This document shows, one piece after another, positions 24,734 through 32,304 of a stretch of DNA of 33,538 bases. The notes beneath the pieces are model-generated. The model did not search any database. It was not told where the DNA came from and saw nothing but the letters and a program-made list of their open reading frames with translations. A program made the translations under genes and the position numbers. This DNA comes from an uncultured Eubacteriales bacterium (GTDB taxonomy: Bacteria; Bacillota; Clostridia; Oscillospirales; Acutalibacteraceae), in NCBI GenBank assembly GCA_900315285.1, contig OMYO01000021.1, forward strand, positions 1-33,538. Direction: 5' to 3'. Numbering within the stretch: the stretch's first letter is position 1; every line of letters begins with the position of its first letter.

Positions 24734-26284
24734 ATGGGATATTACAAAGATCATTACCAGGTCATTATTATCGGCGGTTCCATCTCCGGCCTGGGCTGTG
24801 CCATTCAGCTGCAGGCGCTGGGAATCAAAGATATCCTTGTCCTGGAAAAACACAACCTGCCGGGCGGTCTTGCATCCAGCTTTGTCCGTAATGGATATGA
24901 GATGGAGGCCACATTGCATGAGATGGCATGTATTGGACCAAAGGATAACAGAAAGGCAGTCGGCCAGTTCTTTGATGAACAGGGAGTGGATATCGACTGG
25001 CTTCCGGTTCCGGAGACGTACCGGGTCATTGTAACAGACGATGGAGTCGATATCACTCTGCATGACGGAATCCGCCGAATCGCCGACGAAATTGGGGAAC
25101 AATATCCGGAGGAAAAGGAGAAAGTCTATGACTTCCTGATGTTCTCTCACCGGGTCGTTGAGGGCTTCCACGCCGCCTCCGACAGTGAGAAAATGGGAAA
25201 ACTCACCATGCTCCGCAAGTATCCGGAGTTTGTCAAGACCATGGGCTACAGCACAAAAGAGGTCATGGATATCTGGAATTTCTCTGATCCGGTCCGGGAT
25301 ATCCTCTCCGCCTATTGGATTTACATGGGCAATAGCTTTGATGACCTGCCGTTCACAAACTACTGTATGCTTGTGGATGACTATTTTACCGGCGGATCTT
25401 ATGTGTGCCGCGGCTTCTCCCATGAGATGTCCATGAAGATGGAGAAAAAAGCCGAGGAGAACGGAGCCCAGATTGAATTCTGTCAGGAAGTGGAGAAAAT
25501 CCTAGTGAAGGACGGAAAGGTCTATGGTGTACGTACCCGCCATGGAGATGAGATCCATGCCGACTATGTTGTATCCGGCGCCTATCCAAATAAGGTCTAT
25601 TCCCAGATGATTGAGCCGGCGTCCGAGGCTCCGGAAATTGCAGTCAAAGCGGCAAACAGCGCCAAACTCTCCATGTGTCCGGTCTCAGTGATGTTGATCC
25701 TAAGGGGCGACCCAGAGGATCTTGGCATTACAAACTACAATATCTTTTCCACGAACTCTCTCGACACGACTAAGCTCATGGAAGAGGGAAAACACCTTGG
25801 AAACTGGGATTATCTCACCAGCATCTGCCTGAATTTTGCCAATCCATATTGTGTCCCGAAGGGCCACACGGCGTTTTCCATTACATTTCTTCCGACGATT
25901 GAGGGATTTCTTGACCTTAAAGAAGAGGATTACTATGACCTCAAGGACTCGCTGGCCAAAGAGATGATGGATGGCTATGAAAAGCTCACCGGTAATATTA
26001 TCCACGACAAAGTGGAGGAAATTGAGGTGTGCACGCCGATAACGATTTCCCATTATGTGGGAGCCTGGAAAGGTACCATTTATGGATATGCCCACAGCAT
26101 GGACAACCACATGATCGCCCGAGCCCAGATGACGAAGGAGGACCAGTACATTGAAGGCCTTGAATTCGCCAATACCACTGGGGTCATCGGCAACGGAATG
26201 AGCCCGGCCATCCTGAATGGCCGTCTTGCAGCCAAAAATATCTATCTCAGAGAGAAAGCGAAAAAGGAGGTCGCAGCAGAATGA
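24734..26284 (+). CDS. FAD-dependent oxidoreductase, phytoene-desaturase/carotenoid-isomerase-like
   Basis: A 516-residue flavoprotein of the amine-oxidase/phytoene-desaturase type. The N-terminal dinucleotide fold VIIIGGSISGLGCAIQL (about 9-25) is a GxSxSG variant of GxGxxG, followed by LVLEKHNLPGGLASSF, the second conserved family block. The C-terminus has a family-like closure (GVIGNGMSPAILNGRLAAKNI). The central substrate domain gives no diagnostic motif. GAGAGGAG precedes the ATG. It overlaps the FNR-like gene by four bases, so the pair probably forms a redox unit in which the FNR protein supplies or accepts electrons. Carotenoid genes are absent, so the substrate may be another unsaturated or alicyclic compound; that is inference. 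Confidence 0.75.
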   Translation: MGYYKDHYQVIIIGGSISGLGCAIQLQALGIKDILVLEKHNLPGGLASSFVRNGYEMEATLHEMACIGPKDNRKAVGQFFDEQGVDIDWLPVPETYRVIVTDDGVDITLHDGIRRIADEIGEQYPEEKEKVYDFLMFSHRVVEGFHAASDSEKMGKLTMLRKYPEFVKTMGYSTKEVMDIWNFSDPVRDILSAYWIYMGNSFDDLPFTNYCMLVDDYFTGGSYVCRGFSHEMSMKMEKKAEENGAQIEFCQEVEKILVKDGKVYGVRTRHGDEIHADYVVSGAYPNKVYSQMIEPASEAPEIAVKAANSAKLSMCPVSVMLILRGDPEDLGITNYNIFSTNSLDTTKLMEEGKHLGNWDYLTSICLNFANPYCVPKGHTAFSITFLPTIEGFLDLKEEDYYDLKDSLAKEMMDGYEKLTGNIIHDKVEEIEVCTPITISHYVGAWKGTIYGYAHSMDNHMIARAQMTKEDQYIEGLEFANTTGVIGNGMSPAILNGRLAAKNIYLREKAKKEVAAE

Positions 26285-27459
26285 AAATCAGAGGATTTTT
26301 TGAGGATGTCTCCGGTGCGGGAAAAATAGTAAAAGACCGTGAGTCCCGCATTCAGAATGGCTCGCCGACCCCGGAGACGAAAGACCCTATCCGCACGTTG
26401 GCAGATCAGCTCCACCCCGGTCCCAAAAATTATACGGTTGCCTCTGTCAGACAGAGCTCACCCTCTTCGAAGACCTATCGCTTTGTTCCGCAGGATGGGC
26501 ATGTGCCGGTTTTCCATGCTGGACAGTATGCCAGCTTCCGTTTCCACATTGGTGACAGCAATTTGACGAGAGCCTATTCTATTTCTTCTGCTCCTTTTGA
26601 GGCGAGGGGAGAGGATCCGTTTTTTGAGATCACAGTGAAAAACGGCCCTGGCATGTTTGTTCCGGAATATCTCGATAAGAACCTGGAAGAGGGCGACACA
26701 GTCGAAGTGGATCTTCCGTTCAGCCAATTCTATTATGAGCCCCTTCGTGACTCGAAAAACATCGTCGGACTTGCTGGAGGATCCGGCATTACCCCGTTTG
26801 CCTCCATGGCCAAAGAGATTGCAGCAGGCAAGCTTGACGTTGACCTGACCATTCTCTACGGCTCTCGCGACCACACAGACATCTGTATGAAAGACGATCT
26901 GGAGAAGGCAGCAGAGTGTGATAAGGTCCATGTGGTCCATATTATGAGCGACGACCCGGAATGGGAGGGCGAGAAAGGATTCCTCTCCCGTGAAATTATT
27001 GAAAAGTACTCCAAACCTGACACCACTTACATGTTCTGTGGACCGCTCGTCATGCTGAACTTTGTTCAGAAGGCGCTCAATGAAATGGGTGTTCCCCCGT
27101 ATCGCTTCCGGCATGACGCCTCTGCTCAGCCTAGGAATGTAAAAATGATTCCCGGGTTCCCGGAGGAAAATATCGGAAAGAAATACCAGATCACAGTGGT
27201 TCGCGGTATTCAGGAGGATGTCATCCCCGCCGTCGGTGAGGAGCCAGTGGCAGTAGCACTGGAACGGGCAGGCATTAAAGTGGATACACACTGCCGAGCC
27301 GGTGAGTGTGGCTTCTGCCGTTCCCAGCTGATATCCGGTGATATCTTTGTCTCCCCGCTTGGCGACGGTCGCCGGGAGATGGATAAAGAGATGAACTGGT
27401 TCCACGCCTGCAGCGCCTACCCAATCTCGAACCTGAAGATAAAAATTCCAATTCAATAA
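26281..27459 (+). CDS. FNR-type reductase with C-terminal [2Fe-2S] ferredoxin
   Basis: A 392-residue NAD(P)H-dependent flavin reductase with a fused plant-type ferredoxin. An N-terminal extension (about 45 residues) is followed by the FAD barrel (FHAGQYASFRF, RAYSISSAP), the NAD-binding domain (GLAGGSGITPFASM, LYGSRD, YMFCGPLVML) and the [2Fe-2S] domain with CRAGECGFC and a fourth cysteine in FHACSAYP. This is the layout of oxygenase reductases and of HCP reductase. Translation is coupled to the FAD enzyme (ATGA overlap). A bidirectional terminator follows 18 bases after the stop region. It likely serves as the electron donor or acceptor of its partner. Confidence 0.85.
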   Translation: MKIRGFFEDVSGAGKIVKDRESRIQNGSPTPETKDPIRTLADQLHPGPKNYTVASVRQSSPSSKTYRFVPQDGHVPVFHAGQYASFRFHIGDSNLTRAYSISSAPFEARGEDPFFEITVKNGPGMFVPEYLDKNLEEGDTVEVDLPFSQFYYEPLRDSKNIVGLAGGSGITPFASMAKEIAAGKLDVDLTILYGSRDHTDICMKDDLEKAAECDKVHVVHIMSDDPEWEGEKGFLSREIIEKYSKPDTTYMFCGPLVMLNFVQKALNEMGVPPYRFRHDASAQPRNVKMIPGFPEENIGKKYQITVVRGIQEDVIPAVGEEPVAVALERAGIKVDTHCRAGECGFCRSQLISGDIFVSPLGDGRREMDKEMNWFHACSAYPISNLKIKIPIQ

Positions 27460-27472
27460 ACTTTCGTCACCG

Positions 27473-27517
27473 AAAAAATCAGGACCAACAGTTATGCCCG
27501 TGGTCCTGATTTTTTTT
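27473..27517. terminator. Bidirectional terminator after the FNR gene
   Basis: ATCAGGACCA (27478-27487) and TGGTCCTGAT (27501-27510) form a perfect 10-bp stem, flanked by six As on the left and seven Ts on the right, so it serves both the FNR gene and the convergent aldo/keto reductase remnant. Confidence 0.9.
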
Positions 27518-28058
27518 ACTTATCTTTTCGCTCCTCCACCATCTTTACGAACCATTCCACCATGGCCGGATCCGTGTGGGAGAAAAAGGCGCTCGTCTTT
27601 GTGTCAAGGTTGGCGATGGAGCTCATGTCCTCCTCGGAGATTCGGAAGTCAAAGACATCCAGGTTCTGTGCCATCCGCTCCTTATGTGTGGATTTTGGAA
27701 GAACGATGACACCGCGCTGGATATTCCAGCGGAGCATGACCTGCGCCGCTGTCTTTCCATATTTCTCACCGATTTTGTTCAGCGTCTCATTCTGGAACAG
27801 GTTGCCCCGGCCCTCGCCAAACGGGGCCCAGGCCTCATGGATGACGCCGTATTTTTCCATCCATTTATGATCTTCTTCACGCTGGTTCAGAACATGGGTC
27901 TCAATTTGGTTCACCATGGGAGCTATGCGTGCGAAGGATGCCAGATCAACAAGGTGGTCCGGATAGAAATTGCAGACGCCGATGGCGCGGAGTTTTCCCT
28001 CCTCATTATCGTCTCCTTTGGCTTTATCATAGAATGGCGTCAGATAAAAGTACAGTAC
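27516..28058 (-). pseudogene. Aldo/keto reductase, truncated at the N-terminus
   Basis: The minus-strand frame gives the C-terminal part of an aldo/keto reductase: EGKLRAIGVCNFYPDHLVDLASF, NQIETH, the KYG-TAAQVMLRW-QRGV-VLPKSTHKERMAQNLDVFDF block and a normal C-terminus. The frame is open upstream of the ATG at 27917 to a stop at 28059-28061. The product would be about 180 residues against about 280 normally, and the N-terminal barrel with the catalytic Asp/Tyr/Lys is missing. A short stretch before EGKL resembles the following family region only loosely, which suggests an internal deletion. The cut lies at the control region of the divergent LysR gene. A short expressed form starting at 27917 (133 residues) would be inactive. 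Confidence 0.75.
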
Positions 28059-28093
28059 TTATCTTGCATTATAGTATGCGTTTCACTTATACT
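28043..28093 (+). promoter_or_regulatory. Promoter and near-palindrome upstream of the second LysR gene
   Basis: TTGCAT (28064-28069) and TATACT (28088-28093) are spaced by 18 bases. Just upstream is the near-palindrome GATAA-AGTAC-A-GTACT-TATC (28043-28063), a candidate autoregulatory site. Confidence 0.55.
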
Positions 28094-28116
28094 AAAACCA
28101 AAAGAGGAGGGTCGCC

Positions 28117-28977
28117 ATGGTTGAAATTTATCTATTAGAACAGCTCGCCGCTTTCCACCGCTGCGGGACTCTGTCAGCTGCAGCGGAGGAATTGCATATC
28201 ACACAGCCGTCACTGTCCCGGTCCATGCAGAAACTGGAGGACGTTCTGGGGGTGAAACTCTTCGACCGGAGCCGAAATCGAATCACCTTGAACCGAACCG
28301 GAGAGATGGCCGCCGGATATGCGGAGGGAATTCTTCAATCTGAAAAGGTCATGGAGCAGAGTATCCGAAACTATGATCAGAGCCTGCACACAGTGAGCCT
28401 TGGCTTCTGTGCGCCTGGCCCACAGATACTGATTCTTCCGGGAGCGTCTGCCCGCTTTGAAGGCATGGCAGTCTCCTCACGGATGGAGCGGGATGACGCT
28501 CTTTTGGAGGGGCTCCATTCCCACCGCTACAACTGCGTTTTTCTCTCCCATCCGGTGGAGGAAGAGGGCATGTTCTGCAAGGAGTATCTCTCTGAGCACC
28601 TATACCTCTCGGTACCGCAAAATCATCCGGCAGCAACCCGTTCCTCCATTGCTTTTTCGGAGATGGACGGCCAGAGTTTTCTCATGTATAAACAGGTGGG
28701 AATCTGGGAGGCCGTCGTCAGAAAGATGATGCCAAAGGCCAGCTTCTTCCCTCAGGAACAGCTGGAGGCCCTGGGCGAACTGGAGGCCTGTTCCAGTCTT
28801 CCGTCCTTCGTCTCGGATATTTCCCGCGAGAATCTGGACGTCCGTAAGAACGGCCGTGTGGCAGTCCCGTTTTCCGACCCGGAGGCGGAAATTACTTACT
28901 ATATGGTTTGCAGGGAAGAGAACAAGAACCGTTTTCTCCCTCTTCTCCGGGGCGATGGAAATTCTTTTTCCGCATGA
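28117..28977 (+). CDS. LysR-family regulator of the flavodoxin module
   Basis: A 286-residue LysR-type regulator with N-terminal helix-turn-helix (LAAFHRCGTLSAAAEELHITQPSLSRSMQKLEDVLGVKLFDRSRNRITLNRTG) and an effector domain. AGAGGAGG sits before the ATG. It lies between a broken aldo/keto reductase (divergent) and two flavodoxin genes (same strand), a common arrangement for regulators of such redox modules in gut Firmicutes. Likely target: its own operon and the former aldo/keto reductase. Effector unknown. Confidence 0.9.
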   Translation: MVEIYLLEQLAAFHRCGTLSAAAEELHITQPSLSRSMQKLEDVLGVKLFDRSRNRITLNRTGEMAAGYAEGILQSEKVMEQSIRNYDQSLHTVSLGFCAPGPQILILPGASARFEGMAVSSRMERDDALLEGLHSHRYNCVFLSHPVEEEGMFCKEYLSEHLYLSVPQNHPAATRSSIAFSEMDGQSFLMYKQVGIWEAVVRKMMPKASFFPQEQLEALGELEACSSLPSFVSDISRENLDVRKNGRVAVPFSDPEAEITYYMVCREENKNRFLPLLRGDGNSFSA

Positions 28978-29052
28978 AAAATCATTCGCACAAAGTATTA
29001 CACATATTGGGAATCTAGTGCTATTCTCGAGACAGAGAAGGAGGCATTACTG

Positions 29053-29529
29053 ATGAGTAAAATGTTAGTCACCTATTTCAGCGCCACTGGTACGACCCGC
29101 CGTCTGGCAGAGACTATGGCAGCTGCCCTCGGTGCGGATATTGCAGAAATTGTTCCGGCAGAAATCTACACAAATGCAGATCTGAACTGGAGAGACTCCG
29201 GCAGCCGCTCTACGCTGGAAATGCGGGACGAGGCAAGCCGGCCACTCTTGGATTCCGCCATCGATGTTGCGCCGTACGATACCGTGTTTGTGGGCTTCCC
29301 AATTTGGTGGGGTATTGCGCCGCGAATCGTGGAGACGTTTCTCGAGAGCACTTCGTTTTCCGGGAAGACCATTGTGGCGTTTGCCACTTCTGGCGGCAGC
29401 GGAATGGGCCGCACCGTTGACGTTCTGAAAAAGTCGGCGCCGGACGCCCGGTTCTTGAATGGACGTCTCATGCGGGCATCGGAGTCGGAAAAATCCATCC
29501 GGAAATGGGTGGACTCGCTGGATATCTGA
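29053..29529 (+). CDS. Flavodoxin family protein (cytoplasmic)
   Basis: A 158-residue flavodoxin with the FMN phosphate loop TYFSATGTTRRLAE at residues 8-21, the middle motif YDTVFVGFPIWWG and the third strand TIVAFATSGGSGMG. No signal peptide is present, so it acts in the cytoplasm as a one-electron carrier or FMN enzyme. GAAGGAGG precedes the ATG. The next gene, 13 bases on, encodes a lipoprotein version of the same fold; both resemble the subgroup found beside aldo/keto reductases and cupins. Confidence 0.9.
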   Translation: MSKMLVTYFSATGTTRRLAETMAAALGADIAEIVPAEIYTNADLNWRDSGSRSTLEMRDEASRPLLDSAIDVAPYDTVFVGFPIWWGIAPRIVETFLESTSFSGKTIVAFATSGGSGMGRTVDVLKKSAPDARFLNGRLMRASESEKSIRKWVDSLDI

Positions 29530-29542
29530 GGAGGGCCCTCCC

Positions 29543-30133
29543 ATGAAAAAAGTATTTGCCCTTGTCCTTGCCGTTCTTATGACAGCCCTGCTTGCAGGGT
29601 GCGGCGGAACGCAGGCTAAGACAAAAACAAATAGTGCATCGCCCAAGAAAAATGGGAATGTGCTGGTCGTATACTTCTCCAACACGAGGAACACGAAAGC
29701 GGCGGCGGAGACCATTGCGAAGACCACCGGTGGCACACTTTACGCCATTATCCCGCAGAACCCCTACACCGCAGCGGACCTGGATTACAACACTGCTGAC
29801 TGCCGCGCCAATCGGGAGCAGAATGACCCGAAGGCCAGACCGGCCATAAAGGGGAGTATCCCGAATTGGGAAAAATATGACACGGTCTTTGTCGGATATC
29901 CCATCTGGTGGGGCAAGGAGCCGCGGATCATGGACACGTTTGCGGAGCAGTACGACTTCTCCGGGAAGACGGTGGTGCCGTTCTGCACGTCGGGCTCCAG
30001 TGATATTGGAAGCTCTGGAGAGGATCTGGCAAAGCTGGCGGGGAGCGGAAAGTGGCTTCCTGGTAAGCGGCTGACGGCGGAAGTTTCCACTAGCGAAATT
30101 ACAAGTTGGCTCTCTGAGCTGGGTCTCCAATGA
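29543..30133 (+). CDS. Flavodoxin-like lipoprotein
   Basis: A 196-residue flavodoxin-domain protein that starts with a lipoprotein signal: MKK, hydrophobic core, lipobox LLAGC with the lipidated cysteine at residue 20, then a Ser/Thr/Lys linker. The flavodoxin domain begins VLVVYFSNTRNTKAAAE and continues with YDTVFVGYPIWWGKEPRIMD and VVPFCTSGSSDIG (Flavodoxin_4-like). It should be anchored outside the membrane, unlike ordinary flavodoxins, and could be an extracellular electron carrier or reductase. GAGGAGGG precedes the ATG. It overlaps a cupin remnant by four bases. The linker codons contain a copy of the ATCGCCC heptamer. Confidence 0.85.
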   Translation: MKKVFALVLAVLMTALLAGCGGTQAKTKTNSASPKKNGNVLVVYFSNTRNTKAAAETIAKTTGGTLYAIIPQNPYTAADLDYNTADCRANREQNDPKARPAIKGSIPNWEKYDTVFVGYPIWWGKEPRIMDTFAEQYDFSGKTVVPFCTSGSSDIGSSGEDLAKLAGSGKWLPGKRLTAEVSTSEITSWLSELGLQ

Positions 30134-30279
30134 GCCTGATTCCGCCGGAGGTCAAGCACTGGCATGGAGCCGCCGCTGATTCCTGGATGGCTCACCTGTC
30201 CATTGAGGTGCCCGGCGAGGAGTGCTCCAATAAATGGCTCGAGCCTGTGGGCGATGAAGAGTACGGTGCAATTCGCTGA
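30130..30279 (+). pseudogene. C-terminal remnant of a cupin protein
   Basis: A 49-codon frame reads MSLIPPEVKHWHGAAAD... and SIEVPGEECSNKWLEPV-DEEYG, which matches the second half of cupins of the carboxymuconolactone-decarboxylase/cupin type (metal-binding HWH in IPP-VKHWHGA). The first cupin motif is missing, so it cannot form a barrel. Its ATG overlaps the flavodoxin lipoprotein stop (ATGA), so it may still be translated. The best explanation is a deletion that fused the upstream gene to the tail of a cupin gene. The alternative, a deliberate 49-residue protein, is less likely. Confidence 0.7.
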
Positions 30280-30331
30280 TTTGTTGCTTCAGTGACACAA
30301 CTTTTGCGGTTAGCTTCGGCTTATTTTGGGG

Positions 30332-30362
30332 TATACTGTTTCCAAATTTAGGAAACAGGAGG
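30332..30362 (+). promoter_or_regulatory. Promoter -10 and RBS-proximal hairpin of the 50-residue peptide gene
   Basis: TATACT (30332-30337) is a candidate -10 with a weak -35. CTGTTTCC (30336-30343) and GGAAACAG (30351-30358) form a perfect 8-bp inverted repeat with a seven-base loop whose right arm runs into the AGGAGG ribosome site (30357-30362). It could act as an operator or occlude the ribosome site. Confidence 0.55.
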
Positions 30363-30371
30363 ATGAACTCT

Positions 30372-30524
30372 ATGAATAAGTTCGCTTTGAAAACCGCATC
30401 CGTCGCCTGTGCGCTCCTAATGAGCTTCTCGGTTGCCATGCCTGCCATGGCCGCCAGCTCAAAGAGCCAGAGTAAGCCCAATGTGGTAACATCTGCGTCG
30501 CAGAGTAAGCCGAAGAAAAAGTGA
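30372..30524 (+). CDS. 50-residue exported Lys/Ser-rich peptide
   Basis: AGGAGG is nine bases ahead of the ATG. The product has a textbook Sec signal peptide (MNKFALKTASVACALLMSF, cleavage after AMA at residue 27) and a mature part of about 23 residues made of Ser, Lys, Gln, Pro, ending in KPKKK. It contains two SQSKP repeats. There is no cysteine after cleavage. The gene has its own promoter and a strong terminator. Function not recognised; cationic secreted peptide, wall-associated peptide or signal are possibilities. Confidence 0.8.
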   Translation: MNKFALKTASVACALLMSFSVAMPAMAASSKSQSKPNVVTSASQSKPKKK

Positions 30525-30537
30525 AAAAATAATAAGG

Positions 30538-30586
30538 GCGCACCGCGGGACCTTGGAAATGGGCCTGCGGTGCGCTTTTTGTTTTG
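30538..30586 (+). terminator. Terminator of the 50-residue peptide gene
   Basis: GCGCACCGC (30538-30546) and GCGGTGCGC (30567-30575) form a perfect 9-bp stem with a 20-base loop, followed by TTTTTGTTTTG. Confidence 0.88.
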
Positions 30587-30598
30587 TGGGGAAGGGGA

Positions 30599-30870
30599 AC
30601 TAGGACCGAAGTGGCCCATTTCAGCACTTGCGGTCCTAGTTTGAGCTACTCCTAGGGCTCGAATCAGAGGAAAACTAGGACCGAAGCGGCCCATTTCAGC
30701 ACTTGCGGTCCTAGTTTCAGTGCCGCTCTGGGCTCAGATCAAGGGAAAACTAGGACCGAACACCTGCTCAAATACCAACTCGGTCCTAGTTTCCGCCAAT
30801 CTGAGGGCCTAGAAGAAAAGTAAACTAGGACTGGAATGGCTGCTCACCTTACTCCCGGTCCTAGTTGTAC
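30599..30870. repeat. 75-bp tandem array of ACTAGGACC hairpins (4 copies)
   Basis: ACTAGGAC starts at 30599, 30674, 30749 and 30824, exactly 75 bp apart. Each unit holds arms ACTAGGACCG / CGGTCCTAGT, a variable loop, and a linker with GCTC-GGGCTC-AATCA. The fourth unit has CTGG/CCGG arm changes. The linker is shared with the 74-bp array at 33126. No gene is seen in this stretch. Confidence 0.92.
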
Positions 30871-30886
30871 TTTTCTAACTGCCCAG

Positions 30887-31138
30887 AGTTAGACCATCTG
30901 CCCTAAAATTTTTGATTTGGTCTGACGATTTGGCCCTTTATCTGGGGCGATTGGGCTTCTCGTTAGACCATTCCACCTTTTTCTTTTCAGTTGGTCTAAC
31001 TTTTCAACTGTTTTCAGTTTAATTTTTTAGACTGAATGAGGATTCACGGGCCGTTTGGTCTAACGGGTCGCCGAAAATCAACCGAAAGTGGTCGGAATCG
31101 TCAGACCATTTTACTGAAAAAATCAGGTTTGGTCTAAC
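30887..31138 (+). repeat. GTTAGACC repeat block, copy left of the amidohydrolase
   Basis: Nested GTTAGACC / GGTCTAAC hairpins. Bases 30887-31066 align without gaps to 32896-33075 with about a dozen differences over 180 bp (roughly 93 percent). ATCGCCC lies inverted inside (GGGCGAT at 30945-30951). Beyond 31066 the copy continues with two more arm pairs not found in the right copy. Confidence 0.9.
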
Positions 31139-31172
31139 AGAGAAAAAAGAAGTGAATCGCCCGGTCGTATCA

Positions 31173-32228
31173 TTACTGTCTCTTCTTCTGGATGATGGTG
31201 TTTGCCCCCATTGCTTTCCCTAACGCACCACGGGTGGCACTTCTGGCTGCGGGAAACGAGGTCCCGGACAGCTTTTTCTTCAGACCCGGGTTCAGCGCGT
31301 ATCCGTTAGTGGTGAACAGCATTGTCTTTTCTTTGGATGTGAGCTCCTTGGAATCCTCCAGTTGACCTGCAAGGGCTTTGCATGCAATACTGGGGGTGTA
31401 AGGGCAATCGGAACCGTAAAGAAGATGGTCGGCGGGAATATCCATCTTCATGCAGTGCAGCTGCTTCGGTGCGGAGAAGCCGGCAGTGTCAAACCAGCAG
31501 TGCTGGAGGGCACCGAAAAATTCCAGCTTCTTTCCAGTGTCTCTTCGACCGAGGACAGCAAAGCTCTCGAAGCGGTCGGAGAGGATATTCAGGAATGATC
31601 CTCCATGGGGCCAAATCCACTTGATGTTCGGATATTTCAGGAACTTGTCGTTCCAGACCATGTTAGTGAAGGCACGGGTGGTGTCCATGAGAAAATCCAT
31701 GATTGGAATGGGCATGTCGAGAACTGCATCGCCCGGAAGTGATGCGGGCATAGTCGGATGGACGCAGACAACAGCACCGACAGAGTCCAGGTATTCCATG
31801 AGAGGATCCAGCTTGTCACTTCCCAAATACATTCCATCATAGTGGGTCGTGACTCCAATTCCGTCTACGCCATCCCGCTCAAGCAGGGCTTCTGCCGAGC
31901 GAATAGCGGCATCCACATCCGGAAGTGGCAGAGTGGCGAATAATCCCAGACGGTCCGGGTGGTGGGAGACGACTTCCAGTGCCTCCTCATTCATGGCATT
32001 GATAATGTCAATGCGTTCATCGCCACTGGCTTTGATGATATGGGGCGAGGAGACGGACATCTCGGAGTAGGCAACTCCAAGAGAGTCCATCAGCTTGATA
32101 TGCTCCTTTTCGTCCCATTTTGGTGTGGCGAAGTTGTCCGGAGTCGGGCCCTCATACTTGTCAAGATAGGCATAGTAGGATGGGGTCAGAATATGGGCGT
32201 GAAAATCAATTTTTTTATTGTATTTCAT
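31173..32228 (-). CDS. Amidohydrolase-family (ACMSD-like) metal-dependent hydrolase or decarboxylase
   Basis: A 351-residue member of the amidohydrolase 2 family, which includes 2-amino-3-carboxymuconate-6-semialdehyde decarboxylase and gamma-resorcylate decarboxylase. Metal-site motifs are visible: DFHAHILTP (HxH), VCVHPTMP, WPHGGSF and GSDCPYTP (Asp). These ligand positions agree with the family. The start at 32228 is chosen for AAAGGAGG at the right distance, over a frame starting at 32270. A Lys/Arg-rich tail (SATRGALGKAMG) extends past the usual end. It is divergent from a TetR regulator with a palindrome between them. Probably degrades or decarboxylates an aromatic or muconate-like acid; substrate unknown. 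Confidence 0.88.
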   Translation of the reverse strand: MKYNKKIDFHAHILTPSYYAYLDKYEGPTPDNFATPKWDEKEHIKLMDSLGVAYSEMSVSSPHIIKASGDERIDIINAMNEEALEVVSHHPDRLGLFATLPLPDVDAAIRSAEALLERDGVDGIGVTTHYDGMYLGSDKLDPLMEYLDSVGAVVCVHPTMPASLPGDAVLDMPIPIMDFLMDTTRAFTNMVWNDKFLKYPNIKWIWPHGGSFLNILSDRFESFAVLGRRDTGKKLEFFGALQHCWFDTAGFSAPKQLHCMKMDIPADHLLYGSDCPYTPSIACKALAGQLEDSKELTSKEKTMLFTTNGYALNPGLKKKLSGTSFPAARSATRGALGKAMGANTIIQKKRQ

Positions 32229-32252
32229 AACAGGTCCTCCTTTGTTATTGTT

Positions 32253-32290
32253 CCAGATGCATCGTATCATCTGGCATTCAGGGGGACCAA
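32253..32290 (-). promoter_or_regulatory. Palindromic operator and amidohydrolase promoter
   Basis: CCAGATG (32253-32259) and CATCTGG (32268-32274) form a perfect inverted repeat with an eight-base spacer. On the minus strand TTGGTC (32290-32285) and TACGAT (32266-32261) are spaced by 18 bases, so the -10 lies inside the palindrome. TetR binding there would repress the amidohydrolase and probably its own gene. Confidence 0.6.
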
Positions 32291-32304
32291 GCGAATTTGA
32301 GGAA

